63,917 bases of DNA, from NCBI GenBank assembly GCA_903859705.1, contig CAIONQ010000135.1, forward strand, positions 1 to 63,917, in the 5' to 3' direction. Below the pieces are notes generated by a model. That model made no database searches. It had not been told where the DNA came from and saw nothing but the letters and a program-made list of their open reading frames with translations. The stretch is from an uncultured Chthonomonas sp. (GTDB lineage: Bacteria > Armatimonadota > Chthonomonadetes > Chthonomonadales > Chthonomonadaceae). The translations under genes were made by a program, and so were the position numbers. Below, piece after piece: positions 1 to 9,062 of this stretch (position 1 is the first letter of the stretch; each line of letters starts with the position of its first letter).

Positions 1-261
1 TACCCGGAGATGAAACAGATGATGGAGCCCGGCGGCATCAACCACAGCTGGCGGTGTGTTTTTAGTGGGATTGAGGATGGGTTGGCTCGTTCTCAATCCT
101 CACTGGACACCATTGCAGATACGGAGTGCATCCCGCTGCAGAATGTAAAAACGGTGCACTCGTTAGAGTTACTGCCTTCCGATAGTGTTATGAAACGCAG
201 CGCATTCCGCATTCCGCCCATCAATGAAATGGGTATTTATAAGGATGAATACCGCCGCTGA
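1..261 (+). CDS. C-terminal end of an unknown protein (cut by window edge)
   Basis: The reading frame is open from the first base and stops at 259-261, so this is probably the last 86 or so codons of a gene that begins outside the window. The first internal ATG is at position 10, but nothing like a ribosome binding site can be seen before it. The tail is polar, has no membrane segment, and ends in a charged stretch rich in Lys, Asp, Glu and Arg. I do not recognise the family. A perfect inverted repeat follows 25 bases after the stop. Confidence 0.5.
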   Translation, partial: YPEMKQMMEPGGINHSWRCVFSGIEDGLARSQSSLDTIADTECIPLQNVKTVHSLELLPSDSVMKRSAFRIPPINEMGIYKDEYRR

Positions 262-286
262 TCTGCTGCAATTGTGTGCTCAAAAA

Positions 287-316
287 TACCCTGTAACCAG
301 CCCCGGTTACAGGGTA
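287..316 (-). terminator. 12-bp perfect hairpin with T-run on the minus strand
   Basis: Bases 287-298 and 305-316 are perfect inverted complements separated by a six-base loop. The run of five A upstream becomes a T5 tract on the minus strand, so the element looks like an intrinsic terminator for leftward transcription. For the rightward gene that ends at 261 it is a stable hairpin without a T-tract. Confidence 0.5.
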
Positions 317-363
317 AACTTCAGTATCCACCGAGAGTAAGATTGCAATAAAGAAGGCCCCCA

Positions 364-780
364 ATGTCTGCCGTGTTTCCGTGCACTATGCGGGTGTATT
401 TTGATATGTTTGATAAGCTACATGTGCTGCACAATGCGCAGTATGTGGTGCTGTTTGAACGTGCCCGATGGGATTTTTGGGATCATATTGAATCCGGGCC
501 GGAGGCGGAAGATGCGGAGTGGCCCTACTTTGTGGTGCGCAACACGGTGAACTACCGTAAGGCGGTTCGCGAACCGCAGGATGTGCTGGTAGAGATACAG
601 ATTGCAGCCATCGGAAACTCCAGTTTAACCTTTATGCATCGGCTGTATGATCAATATGGCGACCTGTGTGCGGATGGAGAAACAGTGCTGGTGCGCGTAG
701 ATGCAGAAACCCAGAAGCCCATACCGTGGTCTGCCCGCCTGCGGGCACTTATTGCTCCGTTTGTAATTACTCAACAATAG
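364..780 (+). CDS. Hotdog-fold acyl-CoA thioesterase, YbgC/4HBT-like (copy 1)
   Basis: A 138-residue cytosolic protein with the single hotdog domain of the YbgC/4-hydroxybenzoyl-CoA thioesterase family, whose members hydrolyse acyl-CoA thioesters. The N-terminal signature FDKLHVLHNAQYVVLFERAR (about residues 16-35) corresponds to the family's catalytic-Asp and central-helix region. The later segment NTVNYRKAVREPQ is typical of the second strand. The length is normal for the family. A second, clearly paralogous copy lies at 4255-4668 with the same start-to-motif spacing. The TPR gene begins 41 bases downstream. The substrate is unknown. Confidence 0.85.
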   Translation: MSAVFPCTMRVYFDMFDKLHVLHNAQYVVLFERARWDFWDHIESGPEAEDAEWPYFVVRNTVNYRKAVREPQDVLVEIQIAAIGNSSLTFMHRLYDQYGDLCADGETVLVRVDAETQKPIPWSARLRALIAPFVITQQ

Positions 781-821
781 TATCGCTCTGGTTGCAGCCC
801 GTTCGCGGAGGGAGTGTTAGA

Positions 822-3395
822 ATGCTTCGCCGACAGTTGATGATAAGGGGCACCGGCTGCGCGCTTGTTGGCGCGCTTATGTTAACCACGCCTATTAAAT
901 CGGCCTTTGGCTGCTATGGCGAGATTATTGATTCGGTTCACTTTAACAGCGTTCAGCCAGATTTCGGCACGCCCATTCGGCGCACAACACGCATGGCGTG
1001 GGACTCTGATACGATGTGGGATGATGAGCGATCATCCTCCAAAACCACTGCGGTGCATCCTGCGTTAAGTTCTATCCGGGATGAGTGGCGCAGCTCTCGA
1101 TCGACGGATGGTTACCCTTCCGTTTACGAGCCCTTAACGGATTCGGAGATCAAAGAGGAACGCCTTGGCCATCATCTGCTGGCGGCACGGTTTGCGGAGC
1201 TTCGGCACAATTGGCCTCTGGCCGTAGCAGAGTACAGGGCTGCCCTGCAATCTGCGCCTGAAACCATGGGCGACATTGTAGACAGCATAGAAACTCTGCA
1301 GTTATTGCAGGCGGAACCCCGGGCTGCAGAGGTGGTTGCAGCCGCAGATGCCTACCTTTCGGCATGCGCATTGGAGCGGCTGGGAGAGTGGGACAAAGAG
1401 CAAGAGATACTAAAGCAGCTCGAAACACTGCCCGCCGCTGCCTTGTTAAAGGATCATATTGTTTACCGGGAAGGATGCGTGAGCTGGAATTACAAAAAGC
1501 CAGACGAGGCGGTTACGCTCTTTCGGCGGGTTGCATCGGAGTTTCCCACCTCTAAGAAGCGTGAAGCAGCACTGATAATGCTGGCCAGAACCAACCTGCT
1601 AACGCCAACTCCCTCCCCGGCACAGATGCAGGAAGCTACATCTGCAATCGATACACTGCTGCACTCCTACCCCAGTACCCGGTTCAGAAAGTCTGCACTG
1701 GGTTTGCAGGGCAGAGTTCTGATGCTATCTGGCCAGCCTGCGCAGGCATTTGCGCTTTACCGGCAAACAGATGACGTTAACTCGATGCGGAGTGCGGCAA
1801 ATGCCATGCTGGGTGCCGAGGCTGAGATTGCGAAAGAGATTGTGCTTGAAAAGCGGCTGCTTGCCATGGATTATGCAGCCGCACCAAAAGGAATTGGTGA
1901 TACAGATGAAATTGTTACTGTTAGAGAAGTAAAGCAGCTGTTGGGGCATATACCACCGAGTGCCCTTACGGTATTTCGGCAGCACCTGAGTGAAGATTGC
2001 GACCTGATATCGGCCTACATTTATTACCGGCTCTACTTTTCCCGCGTTACGCTAACCGATCTCTCCACACTCCAAGCGATGGCTCTGAAGGCCGCTGAGT
2101 CAAAGGCTGGCCAGCAGCTTGCCGGGCTGGCACAAACGCGGCTTGCAGAGATTGCCTTTCAACAACGAGATTTTGCCGGTTGCCTGCGAATGGCGAACCT
2201 GGCGCTTAAATCCGGAGCAGCCTGCCGCGATAGAGCCCTGTTTATGCGGGCATCCGCAGAATACCGAAAGGGGAATGCACAGGCGGCTATTAACGATTTG
2301 CAGGCAGTTGTTGACTTAACCAGAGACCCGGCAATGTTAACGGGGGCACGTGAGCTGCTGGCGATTGCCGCCGAAAAAACGAATCAGCTTGCCCTGGCCG
2401 GAGAACAGTATCTGCGCCTTAATTACCGGGATGATTTTGCGTATATTTTGGATGTGCGGATGCAAACCTCCGATATTGAGCATCTGTTACAATCACAATC
2501 GGAATTCTGGAATTCTGATGATCCCTATTCCCTGGAGCGCTGGCAGGGGGAAACCAGATCCGAGGCTCACTGCACACGCCGCCAGCTGCTTACCTATACA
2601 CTCGGGGTGGATTTGATACGCGACAAACAGTATGAACGGGCAAAAACGGTACTGGCATTGCTCCCGAAAAGTGTTCTCAAAGAGTTTGATGCCGGCCGCG
2701 TAGATTTTGGAGGCTCCGATAGCCCCGGCGCCTTGCAAACAGCAGTGGACTTGCAGCGGCTTTCAAGAGCCATAGAAACATCCCATGGGGATGAGGCCCG
2801 ATCCCTTGCGATGTACCGTTACGCATCGTACTTCCACAACAGTGGTGGATTGACGCTGTACAATGCTCCGCTGTGGCATGGTGGCCGGGTATTTAGTTTC
2901 CAACTTTATTGGAATGATAAGATTATGAGCGATGAGGACAAGCGTGCCATGCGCAGCTATCTCAACCGGCACGAGGTTTTTCTCATCAGCCGCAGGCTGT
3001 GCCTGGAGGTTGCGCGCAAATATCCGCACACCAAAATTGCAGCCAGTGCGCTATACAGGGCGGCATGTGCATCTATCCGTTCTGGCCGCATGGAAGATTG
3101 GCTGAGCAACCATGACAAAGCGGGAGGCAGCATTGTTCCCGCGGCCGAGCCACACGAACTATTTATGCAATTAGTGGCACGATACCCGGCCAGCGAGCTT
3201 GCCAAACCTGCAAAGAAGTATGGCGAGCTCTATGCCCCGGATGCTAAGACTGCTGATTGGCCGCACTTTATGCAGGATCAAAAATCCAGCCCACGCTTCC
3301 GCAACATGCAGTTTAGAGATGCCAGCGCACTTGCATTGGAGAGCATGGAGCGGTATCTGGATACCGGGGAAGCTACTGCTCATCACCCATCTTAA
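822..3395 (+). CDS. Exported TPR-repeat protein
   Basis: An 857-residue protein. The ATG at 822 is chosen because a strong purine-rich ribosome site (GGAGGGAG) lies just upstream and because it opens a plausible signal sequence (positively charged start, then GCALVGALMLTTPIKSAFGC). A longer in-frame extension would run far into the thioesterase gene. Helical repeat segments resembling tetratricopeptide repeats appear at about residues 113-146, 212-253, 286-316 and 433-500, with alanine and leucine spacing and phrases such as PLAVAEYRAALQSAPE. The TPRs suggest a periplasmic or outer-membrane scaffold. The C-terminal third, rich in Trp and Tyr, is not recognised. It is convergent with the haem protein gene that ends at 3410. 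Confidence 0.75.
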   Translation: MLRRQLMIRGTGCALVGALMLTTPIKSAFGCYGEIIDSVHFNSVQPDFGTPIRRTTRMAWDSDTMWDDERSSSKTTAVHPALSSIRDEWRSSRSTDGYPSVYEPLTDSEIKEERLGHHLLAARFAELRHNWPLAVAEYRAALQSAPETMGDIVDSIETLQLLQAEPRAAEVVAAADAYLSACALERLGEWDKEQEILKQLETLPAAALLKDHIVYREGCVSWNYKKPDEAVTLFRRVASEFPTSKKREAALIMLARTNLLTPTPSPAQMQEATSAIDTLLHSYPSTRFRKSALGLQGRVLMLSGQPAQAFALYRQTDDVNSMRSAANAMLGAEAEIAKEIVLEKRLLAMDYAAAPKGIGDTDEIVTVREVKQLLGHIPPSALTVFRQHLSEDCDLISAYIYYRLYFSRVTLTDLSTLQAMALKAAESKAGQQLAGLAQTRLAEIAFQQRDFAGCLRMANLALKSGAACRDRALFMRASAEYRKGNAQAAINDLQAVVDLTRDPAMLTGARELLAIAAEKTNQLALAGEQYLRLNYRDDFAYILDVRMQTSDIEHLLQSQSEFWNSDDPYSLERWQGETRSEAHCTRRQLLTYTLGVDLIRDKQYERAKTVLALLPKSVLKEFDAGRVDFGGSDSPGALQTAVDLQRLSRAIETSHGDEARSLAMYRYASYFHNSGGLTLYNAPLWHGGRVFSFQLYWNDKIMSDEDKRAMRSYLNRHEVFLISRRLCLEVARKYPHTKIAASALYRAACASIRSGRMEDWLSNHDKAGGSIVPAAEPHELFMQLVARYPASELAKPAKKYGELYAPDAKTADWPHFMQDQKSSPRFRNMQFRDASALALESMERYLDTGEATAHHPS

Positions 3396-3409
3396 GGGTA
3401 ATGAGAGCG

Positions 3410-4036
3410 CTATTTTGTGCCGCTGCGCGGGCTCAAGAAAGGCCGCTGGGCTGCGGCAAGCACATAGAGCACGGCACCCAGTGTATCTCCGGGTTTTGCG
3501 CCAACATGGCACGAAAGGCATACCGAGCTTGTTGCACGTATAGGTCGTAAAGCATACAGTGCTGGCCCGTTTTGCAGGTTGGTTACCGCTCCATGTTCAA
3601 CTGCGCCAATCACACCTTTTATTTTTGTGGGTGCCGAAGTTAATGCCTGATCCAACTGAAGCGTGGAGCTCATGCGAAATGGGGTGTTTAGTGGTTTGAT
3701 TACCACGGGCCCGGTAACCACAATTCCCGTTTTTAACCCGCTTGTGTGAGGCAGAGTTACTATGCCCGCTGCACACGGTATACCCAGAGCATTGGCTTTA
3801 TCCAACGCCATTTTCTGTCCGACGGTAAATCCAGAGGCCTTGAATACCGCCGCGTGATCTGGCACACCTTTATCGGTTTTATATCTCTCCTGCACAGCAG
3901 TGTCTGCCAGCGTTACAAGCAGCATCGACTGATTAACCGGCTTTGTTGGAGCCTGCTTCGTTGGTGGTGCAGCAAACCCTGCTGCACAAATGAGCATGGT
4001 GCCTAAACCTATAACAAACGATTTGCAAAGGGTCAT
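3410..4036 (-). CDS. Exported single-haem c protein, DUF3365 (Tll0287)-like
   Basis: A 208-residue protein with a cleavable signal peptide (hydrophobic core about residues 8-22 ending AAGFAAP). One c-type haem site, CLSCH, lies at residues 173-177 near the C-terminus, followed by GAKPGDTLGAVLYV. That arrangement is characteristic of the DUF3365/Tll0287-like family of periplasmic haem-binding sensor or redox domains. The middle contains two short beta-rich stretches. Because of the haem site the protein should act outside the cytoplasm. No cytochrome maturation genes are in the window. It faces the TPR gene tail to tail with 14 bases between them. Confidence 0.72.
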   Translation of the reverse strand: MTLCKSFVIGLGTMLICAAGFAAPPTKQAPTKPVNQSMLLVTLADTAVQERYKTDKGVPDHAAVFKASGFTVGQKMALDKANALGIPCAAGIVTLPHTSGLKTGIVVTGPVVIKPLNTPFRMSSTLQLDQALTSAPTKIKGVIGAVEHGAVTNLQNGPALYALRPIRATSSVCLSCHVGAKPGDTLGAVLYVLAAAQRPFLSPRSGTK

Positions 4037-4254
4037 CTATCGAACATCTCCTATGGCGAGCCAGGTGATTGCTTTGTAAATGTAATACTGGGTGACGCTG
4101 GCCTTATCGCATATTATACGAATTAAGCGGCCACGTTGCCACTTGCAGCGCAATAAACGGCCCCCACCCTGCAAAAAAACTCAGCGGGTAATATGATTGC
4201 CGGGAAGTCACCAATAATTGGTAGGCAGCCTGAATGGCTATAGCAGAGGTACAG

Positions 4255-4668
4255 ATGCCAGAGGTTTTCATTAGCACCCATATGTTGTACTGGGAACAGT
4301 TTGACAAGCTGCACGTTCTGCATAACGCACAGTATATTGTGCTTTTTGAGCATGCAAGGTGGGAGTTCTGGGCGCATATTGGCGAAGATAATAATGCGCC
4401 GGGTGCCGATTGGCCGTACTACGTTGCCAGTAACACCGTTAACTATCGAAAAGCCGTGCGAGAGCCGCAACCCATAACAATTGAAGTGCAGGTGGTGCGC
4501 ATGAAACGTGTGCGGCTAATAATGAAGCATACGTTGTTAGACAAAAACGGAGATGTGTGCGCCGAAGGCGAGATAGTTTTGGTACGGGTGGACCGGGATA
4601 CGCTAAAGCCCATATCCTGGTCCAACCGTTTAAAAGAGCTGGTACTGCCTTACACCGTAGAGCCGTGA
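4255..4668 (+). CDS. Hotdog-fold acyl-CoA thioesterase, YbgC/4HBT-like (copy 2)
   Basis: A 137-residue paralogue of the protein at 364-780, with identical long stretches (FDKLHVLHNAQY, NTVNYRKAVREPQ) and the same C-terminal architecture. The start at 4255 is preferred over the in-frame ATG at 4234. An AGAGGT site sits four bases before it, and the resulting N-terminus (MPEVFISTHMLYW) aligns residue for residue with that of copy 1 (MSAVFPCTMRVYF). Both copies keep the Asp of FDKLH. They differ mainly in residues 90-115, which may reflect different acyl groups. Two unrelated genes lie between the copies. Confidence 0.85.
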   Translation: MPEVFISTHMLYWEQFDKLHVLHNAQYIVLFEHARWEFWAHIGEDNNAPGADWPYYVASNTVNYRKAVREPQPITIEVQVVRMKRVRLIMKHTLLDKNGDVCAEGEIVLVRVDRDTLKPISWSNRLKELVLPYTVEP

Positions 4669-4686
4669 CTTGCACGTATCACTGCG

Positions 4687-5661
4687 TTATGCCCAGGGCA
4701 GGAAGCATATCTTAATGGCCAGCTGGGTTTCCAGAAGGTCAATCCCCTTCACATACTCCTCCAGTGGCAGTTCATGCGTAATTAGCGGTAGCAGATCCAG
4801 GGTTCCTGCTTCCAGCAGGCTCACAGCGTACTGCGCAGCCTCATAAGAGTGCCCGGGATATCCGCACAGCCTGAGTGGCGGATGATAGTGCCTGGGCAAG
4901 AATGAGTAGGCCTCGCGCTGCACCCCAAACAGTGCCACGGCATCGTGTGTTCTATCCATGGTCCACTCTACTGAGCGCTTTGCTCCCACGCAATCGATAG
5001 CAGTATGTATGGCGGCACGGCGCGGGCGTGCCGGGAAGATATCATCAACTGCATCTGGCGAATAGGCAGCGTTAACAATGCCTTTTTCAACGGCATAAGC
5101 GCACCTGTTATCTGCGGTATCAAATCCAATTACTTCCGTGGCTCCCTCAGCCCTGGCCATCTGGGCGGCAATCAACCCTGCTGGCCCAAGGCCCGTTATT
5201 CCCACTCGTTTGCCCGCAAGCACATTCATTTGCTTAAGCATCATTACCGATGCAGCCACGCACATTGCCAGCTCTACCGGGGCGGTTGCCTGAGGAGATA
5301 GGTGCTCCGGAACGGCGATTACGTTTTGGGCATCCAGCAGTACATATTGTGCGTAACACCCCGGTACATGGTGGCCAACATCTCGCCATGCGCTAACGCG
5401 TTGGCCGGGCGCAAAGCCCAGAACGCCATCGCCTACTTCATGAATTACGCCGCTGGCTTCGTGCCCCGGTTGGCCGGTGGTGTAAGGATATTGAAACTTG
5501 TGCCCAACAAACATCGGTTCGTCGTGCTTTAGATGTAGATCCCACTGCGGGCAGGTTGTAACGGCATCCACGCGCATTACAACTTGCCCTGGGCCGGCTG
5601 CCGGCACAGGCAGATCTTCTACTACTACTTCCGGGTATCTTCCGATTTTTAGCGATTTCAT
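4687..5661 (-). CDS. Medium-chain dehydrogenase/reductase (alcohol dehydrogenase-like)
   Basis: A 324-residue MDR-family oxidoreductase. The N-terminal GroES-like domain carries GQPGHEASGVIHEVG at about residue 63, and the Rossmann fold has the dinucleotide motif GITGLGPAGLIAAQ at about residue 151. The Cys and the His-Glu pair expected for a catalytic zinc site are present (TTCPQWDLHL and GHE), but the four-cysteine structural zinc loop is missing, as in polyol and threonine dehydrogenase-like subgroups. Its start codon overlaps the stop of the upstream MDR gene by one base, so the two are probably translationally coupled. Substrate unknown; a sugar or polyol is likely from the neighbourhood. 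Confidence 0.8.
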   Translation of the reverse strand: MKSLKIGRYPEVVVEDLPVPAAGPGQVVMRVDAVTTCPQWDLHLKHDEPMFVGHKFQYPYTTGQPGHEASGVIHEVGDGVLGFAPGQRVSAWRDVGHHVPGCYAQYVLLDAQNVIAVPEHLSPQATAPVELAMCVAASVMMLKQMNVLAGKRVGITGLGPAGLIAAQMARAEGATEVIGFDTADNRCAYAVEKGIVNAAYSPDAVDDIFPARPRRAAIHTAIDCVGAKRSVEWTMDRTHDAVALFGVQREAYSFLPRHYHPPLRLCGYPGHSYEAAQYAVSLLEAGTLDLLPLITHELPLEEYVKGIDLLETQLAIKICFLPWA

Positions 5662-6680
5662 TAACCGTTTACCTCACGCCAATCCAGCACAACTCCCAGA
5701 ACGCCGGGATCTTTGTTCAGGATACTATTGAATGCTGCTCCCGCCTGGGATGCTGGCACGATGGAAGTGATGAGATGCCGTGTGGTGAGTTCTCCCTTAT
5801 GAATGAGATCCATAGTAGCTTCCAACCGAGAGGGAGACCAGCCTGCGGGTGCGTGCAGGCTCAGCTCTTTCATCCGCATTCGCTGGATGTCGATGAGACC
5901 ATTGTTGCCGTAGAACCCTGCCGAAACCAGGTGCCCGGAGTGCCGCATGTGTGGCATAAGGCTGTACATAGTATCTATAGACCCAACGGTATCTGCAACA
6001 AACTGAACCCCGTTGGGAGCCCATTGTTTGATGGCAGCGGCTACATCCTGTGTGGTTTCATTTACGCAACAATCTCCCGTGGCACATTTAAAAAGTGCCA
6101 ACCGGCTATTATGGCGGCCCAGCAGCATTACTCGCGCGCCCCGCGTTTGCAGGGTTTGGGCCGACCAGTGCCCCACCATTCCATCTCCAATTACTATGGC
6201 CGCATCGCCCTGCGCAATTTCGCCGCAGGTACCCACGTTGTAACCCACTTGAGTAAGCACCAGGCCAGAGTAATCCAACGAATCAACGCCATCTGGCAGG
6301 CGATATACCTGAGACTGGTGCGTTACGGCCGGGGAAATGTGCCCGGCATGATCGTAAAACATGTTTAAAACGCGGGAGATGGTTGCGAACACCCTATCAC
6401 CAACTTGCACACGGGAGGCATCTACCTTGCTGCCCACCGATTCGACCACTCCAACCTTCTGATATCCGGAAATGTGAGGAAAGGGCATGGGGTCTGTAGG
6501 CAGCCTGGGAGTGTCTCCACCTATTCGCTCTCCACGGATAAAAGAACTCTCAGTTCCATTGCTTATCCAGGAGTACTCAACGCGGACCACCACATCTTCC
6601 GCGCCAGGATCTGGCACGGAAACTTCCCGAAACACAACATTGCGGCACGATTCGGCAACTGCGCCGTAGGCTCGAATCAT
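5661..6680 (-). CDS. Medium-chain dehydrogenase, BchC-like, non-zinc type
   Basis: A 339-residue MDR protein. The N-terminal signature SWISNGTESSFIRGE replaces the usual zinc-ligand cysteine region, as in the bacteriochlorophyllide dehydrogenase (BchC)-like subgroup of the family. The nucleotide-binding loop is VIGDGMVGHWSAQTL near residue 160. No pigment genes are nearby, so BchC function itself is unlikely; many such proteins sit in sugar catabolic clusters. It is the first gene of a two-gene unit, overlapping the next dehydrogenase by one base. The gap upstream (6681-6981) is shared with the divergent exported-protein gene. Confidence 0.75.
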   Translation of the reverse strand: MIRAYGAVAESCRNVVFREVSVPDPGAEDVVVRVEYSWISNGTESSFIRGERIGGDTPRLPTDPMPFPHISGYQKVGVVESVGSKVDASRVQVGDRVFATISRVLNMFYDHAGHISPAVTHQSQVYRLPDGVDSLDYSGLVLTQVGYNVGTCGEIAQGDAAIVIGDGMVGHWSAQTLQTRGARVMLLGRHNSRLALFKCATGDCCVNETTQDVAAAIKQWAPNGVQFVADTVGSIDTMYSLMPHMRHSGHLVSAGFYGNNGLIDIQRMRMKELSLHAPAGWSPSRLEATMDLIHKGELTTRHLITSIVPASQAGAAFNSILNKDPGVLGVVLDWREVNG

Positions 6681-6981
6681 CTCTTATCTCCTGGCTTCCA
6701 ACTGAACTGTCGGCAAAAATTTCACTGCAACCATATTCACCAATCGCAGGCAATAATCCGTAAGCCGGGGAGTTCAACAATTCTCATAAATTCTGTTCAT
6801 CTATTTTGCAGCAAAGCAGGAGAATGTGACGACACGGTGTAAACAACAACGACAGCTATAGTTTGCTCGCCCTGACCTTTTGGGGCAACCGATCCGGCAC
6901 ATTTGCACTCATAACCGTTTGAGGGTAACAGCGCAATCACTTGCTGCTTACCATCCATGTAATATCAGGGAGATTTGCCAG
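6681..6981. other. Divergent intergenic region, no gene seen
   Basis: This 301-base gap separates the leftward MDR pair from the rightward EXORDIUM-like gene and should hold both promoters. I see AT-rich stretches around 6770-6800, but no -35/-10 pair good enough to call and no RNA gene or convincing hairpin. Confidence 0.4.
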
Positions 6982-8280
6982 ATGGCATTTAAGAAATCCA
7001 CGACGATATCGGCCGCCGCTGTCCTACTCGCGGTCCTTGCTGGAGGTTTTTCAAAGCCAGTAAAGCAGGTAGAGCGAGGCATCAACCCAAACGTACAGAT
7101 TACATCGGCTACGCATCTCAGCTCCGCTGAGCTCCATATGCTGCACCCATGTTCTGCCTGGGGCACAGGCCCACTTAATAAAGGTGGATTCGCATGTGGC
7201 ACTCCGCACCTTATTGAATATGGTGGCCCTGTAATCAGCAATGTTAAGCTGATTATGGTTGTGTACGGCACAGGCACCTACGCCAGCTATGTAAGCACCG
7301 ATACCGCCCCTAGCATGGCATCGTACTACTCTCAGTTGCCTACCAGCAGTTATATGGATTGGCTTAATGAGTACAATACTGGCTCGCAGAAGATAGGCCG
7401 TGGCACGTACGCTGGCAAATTTACAATTACTCCCTCGGCGGCAAACAATGGAACCAGCATTACAGATGCGCAGGTTCAGGCTGAGCTGAATGCGCAGATT
7501 AATGGTGGACATCTGCCCGTGCCGGATGCCAACACCATTTTCATGGTGCACTTTCGCGCTGGCCAAACCATTGCTAACGGTGGCAACTCTTGCCAGGCTG
7601 GCGGATTCTGCGCATACCATGGCTCTGCAATAAATGGCAGCTATGAGTACTGCTATGCAGTGCTTCCAGATTTCCACTCCAGCCTTTGCGCAAGCGGCTG
7701 CGGAAGCTCCTCTGAATACAATAATGTTTGCTCCACAGCCTCGCATGAGGTTATTGAAGCAATTACCGACCCGCTTGTTGCTGATGCCACCGCATTTGCT
7801 TCACCGCTTGGCTGGTACTGGTACTCCACCGATACGTGCCAGGGTGAAATTGCCGATATCTGCAATCAGAACCAGGCGACCTTCACCGGTACTGATGGTA
7901 GATCGTATTCGGTTCAGAAATCCTGGTCTAACGCGGCAGCGGCCTGTATCGCATCCCTGCCAGTAACTACTTCTCGCTCTGTGTGGACTTACAACAGAGC
8001 CGCCAATGCTTACCAGCAGAACGTTGTAGTTACAAATACCAGCGCATCTACAATTACCGGCCCGATCTCCCTCATCATCAGCTCCCCTGTGGGTGGAACA
8101 GTAAAAACGAAAACTGGAACTACGGCAACCATACTCCCGGCAGGATCTGCATATGTTAACTTTGCAGGTAATCTGGCTGGCAATACAAGCCTTACGATTC
8201 CGGTATCGTTTACACAAACCGTTTCTGGCGCAACCATCAGCTACGACCTTCGCGTTGTTGCTGGCCCAGGCACTCGATAG
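6982..8280 (+). CDS. Secreted EXORDIUM/phi-1-like protein with HExxE motif
   Basis: A 432-residue protein. The ATG at 6982 follows CAGGGAG and starts a clear signal peptide (ISAAAVLLAVLAGGFS); an upstream in-frame ATG at 6880 lacks these features. The main domain (about residues 60-330) contains SHEVIEAITDP around H255 followed by GEIADIC. This resembles the HE..E..(T/S)(D/N)P...GEI.D.C pattern shared by plant phosphate-induced/EXORDIUM proteins and their uncharacterised bacterial relatives. The HExxE arrangement and downstream Glu/Asp could bind a metal, but proteolysis has not been shown for the family to my knowledge. Eight or more cysteines suggest disulfides. The last 100 residues look like an Ig-type beta sandwich. 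The PEP-CTERM gene follows. Confidence 0.65.
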   Translation: MAFKKSTTISAAAVLLAVLAGGFSKPVKQVERGINPNVQITSATHLSSAELHMLHPCSAWGTGPLNKGGFACGTPHLIEYGGPVISNVKLIMVVYGTGTYASYVSTDTAPSMASYYSQLPTSSYMDWLNEYNTGSQKIGRGTYAGKFTITPSAANNGTSITDAQVQAELNAQINGGHLPVPDANTIFMVHFRAGQTIANGGNSCQAGGFCAYHGSAINGSYEYCYAVLPDFHSSLCASGCGSSSEYNNVCSTASHEVIEAITDPLVADATAFASPLGWYWYSTDTCQGEIADICNQNQATFTGTDGRSYSVQKSWSNAAAACIASLPVTTSRSVWTYNRAANAYQQNVVVTNTSASTITGPISLIISSPVGGTVKTKTGTTATILPAGSAYVNFAGNLAGNTSLTIPVSFTQTVSGATISYDLRVVAGPGTR

Positions 8281-8292
8281 AGCTTCCCTCTT

Positions 8293-8318
8293 GCCCGCAC
8301 CACAACCGTGGTGCGGGC
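8293..8318 (+). terminator. 11-bp hairpin between exported-protein genes
   Basis: Bases 8293-8303 pair perfectly with 8308-8318 around the tetraloop AACC. It sits 12 bases after the stop of the EXORDIUM-like gene. The sequence after it is not T-rich, so it may be a processing or attenuation hairpin rather than a full intrinsic terminator. Confidence 0.45.
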
Positions 8319-8354
8319 GGGAATTTGATTAGAGTTACAAGGAAACATCAGACG

Positions 8355-9041
8355 ATGAAATTCCGAGATTTGATTGGCCTTGCTGTTGCCGGGCTGTTTA
8401 TATCTGGATTTGCTCACAGCGCCTCTGCACAGGTGTATTTTACTGTAACGGTAGATACCTCGGCGATATCCGGTGTCTCTGGTTACGGCGAGTTCTCCCT
8501 AAGCGACGGTACTGTAGTGGATGGCACAGGCCCAAGCACCGCAAACAATGTTGTACTGAGCAACTTTGCCTTCGGTGGCGGCTCTGTTGGCGCGGTTCTG
8601 CCTCCCAACATTGGTAATGCCAGCGGAAGCATGGGATCTTCTATTACTCTGGCTGATGGCGATGGTGGTGGCGTTGCAGACCTGGCGCAGGCGTACACTG
8701 CTGGCAGCGTCTTCAGCTTTGATGTTCAGATGTCCGAAGTTCCCCAGGCAGGAACTTCTGATGAGTTCTTATTCCGACTACTGGATAACTCGCTGAACTA
8801 TATCGGGACTGCCGATCCCTCGGGTAACAATGCGCTGATTAAGGTAGATATCTCTACGAGCAATATCGGGCTAACAGATATCAATGCCTACGCAGCGAGT
8901 GGCGCAAACATACCGAGGCCGCTGGTTACAATTAGAACATCTGCACCGGCCGGCACACCAGAGCCAGGCACGGTGGCACTGTTTTCGGCAGCAGGTGCTG
9001 CCGGGCTGGTGGCAATGCGCCGCAGACGCCGATTGAGCTAG
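8355..9041 (+). CDS. PEP-CTERM sorted secreted protein
   Basis: A 228-residue protein. The start at 8355 follows an AAGGA site and begins a signal peptide (LIGLAVAGLFISGFAHSASA). The C-terminus has the tripartite PEP-CTERM sorting signal: TPEPGTV, then a hydrophobic helix (ALFSAAGAAGLVA), then an arginine cluster (MRRRRRL). Such proteins are processed by exosortase and go to the cell surface or an exopolysaccharide matrix. The body is rich in Ser, Gly and Asp and looks like an all-beta domain. No exosortase is in this window, so one must be elsewhere in the genome. A strong terminator follows. Confidence 0.88.
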   Translation: MKFRDLIGLAVAGLFISGFAHSASAQVYFTVTVDTSAISGVSGYGEFSLSDGTVVDGTGPSTANNVVLSNFAFGGGSVGAVLPPNIGNASGSMGSSITLADGDGGGVADLAQAYTAGSVFSFDVQMSEVPQAGTSDEFLFRLLDNSLNYIGTADPSGNNALIKVDISTSNIGLTDINAYAASGANIPRPLVTIRTSAPAGTPEPGTVALFSAAGAAGLVAMRRRRRLS

Positions 9042-9062
9042 TTTGATCTCCATTCAAAATGT

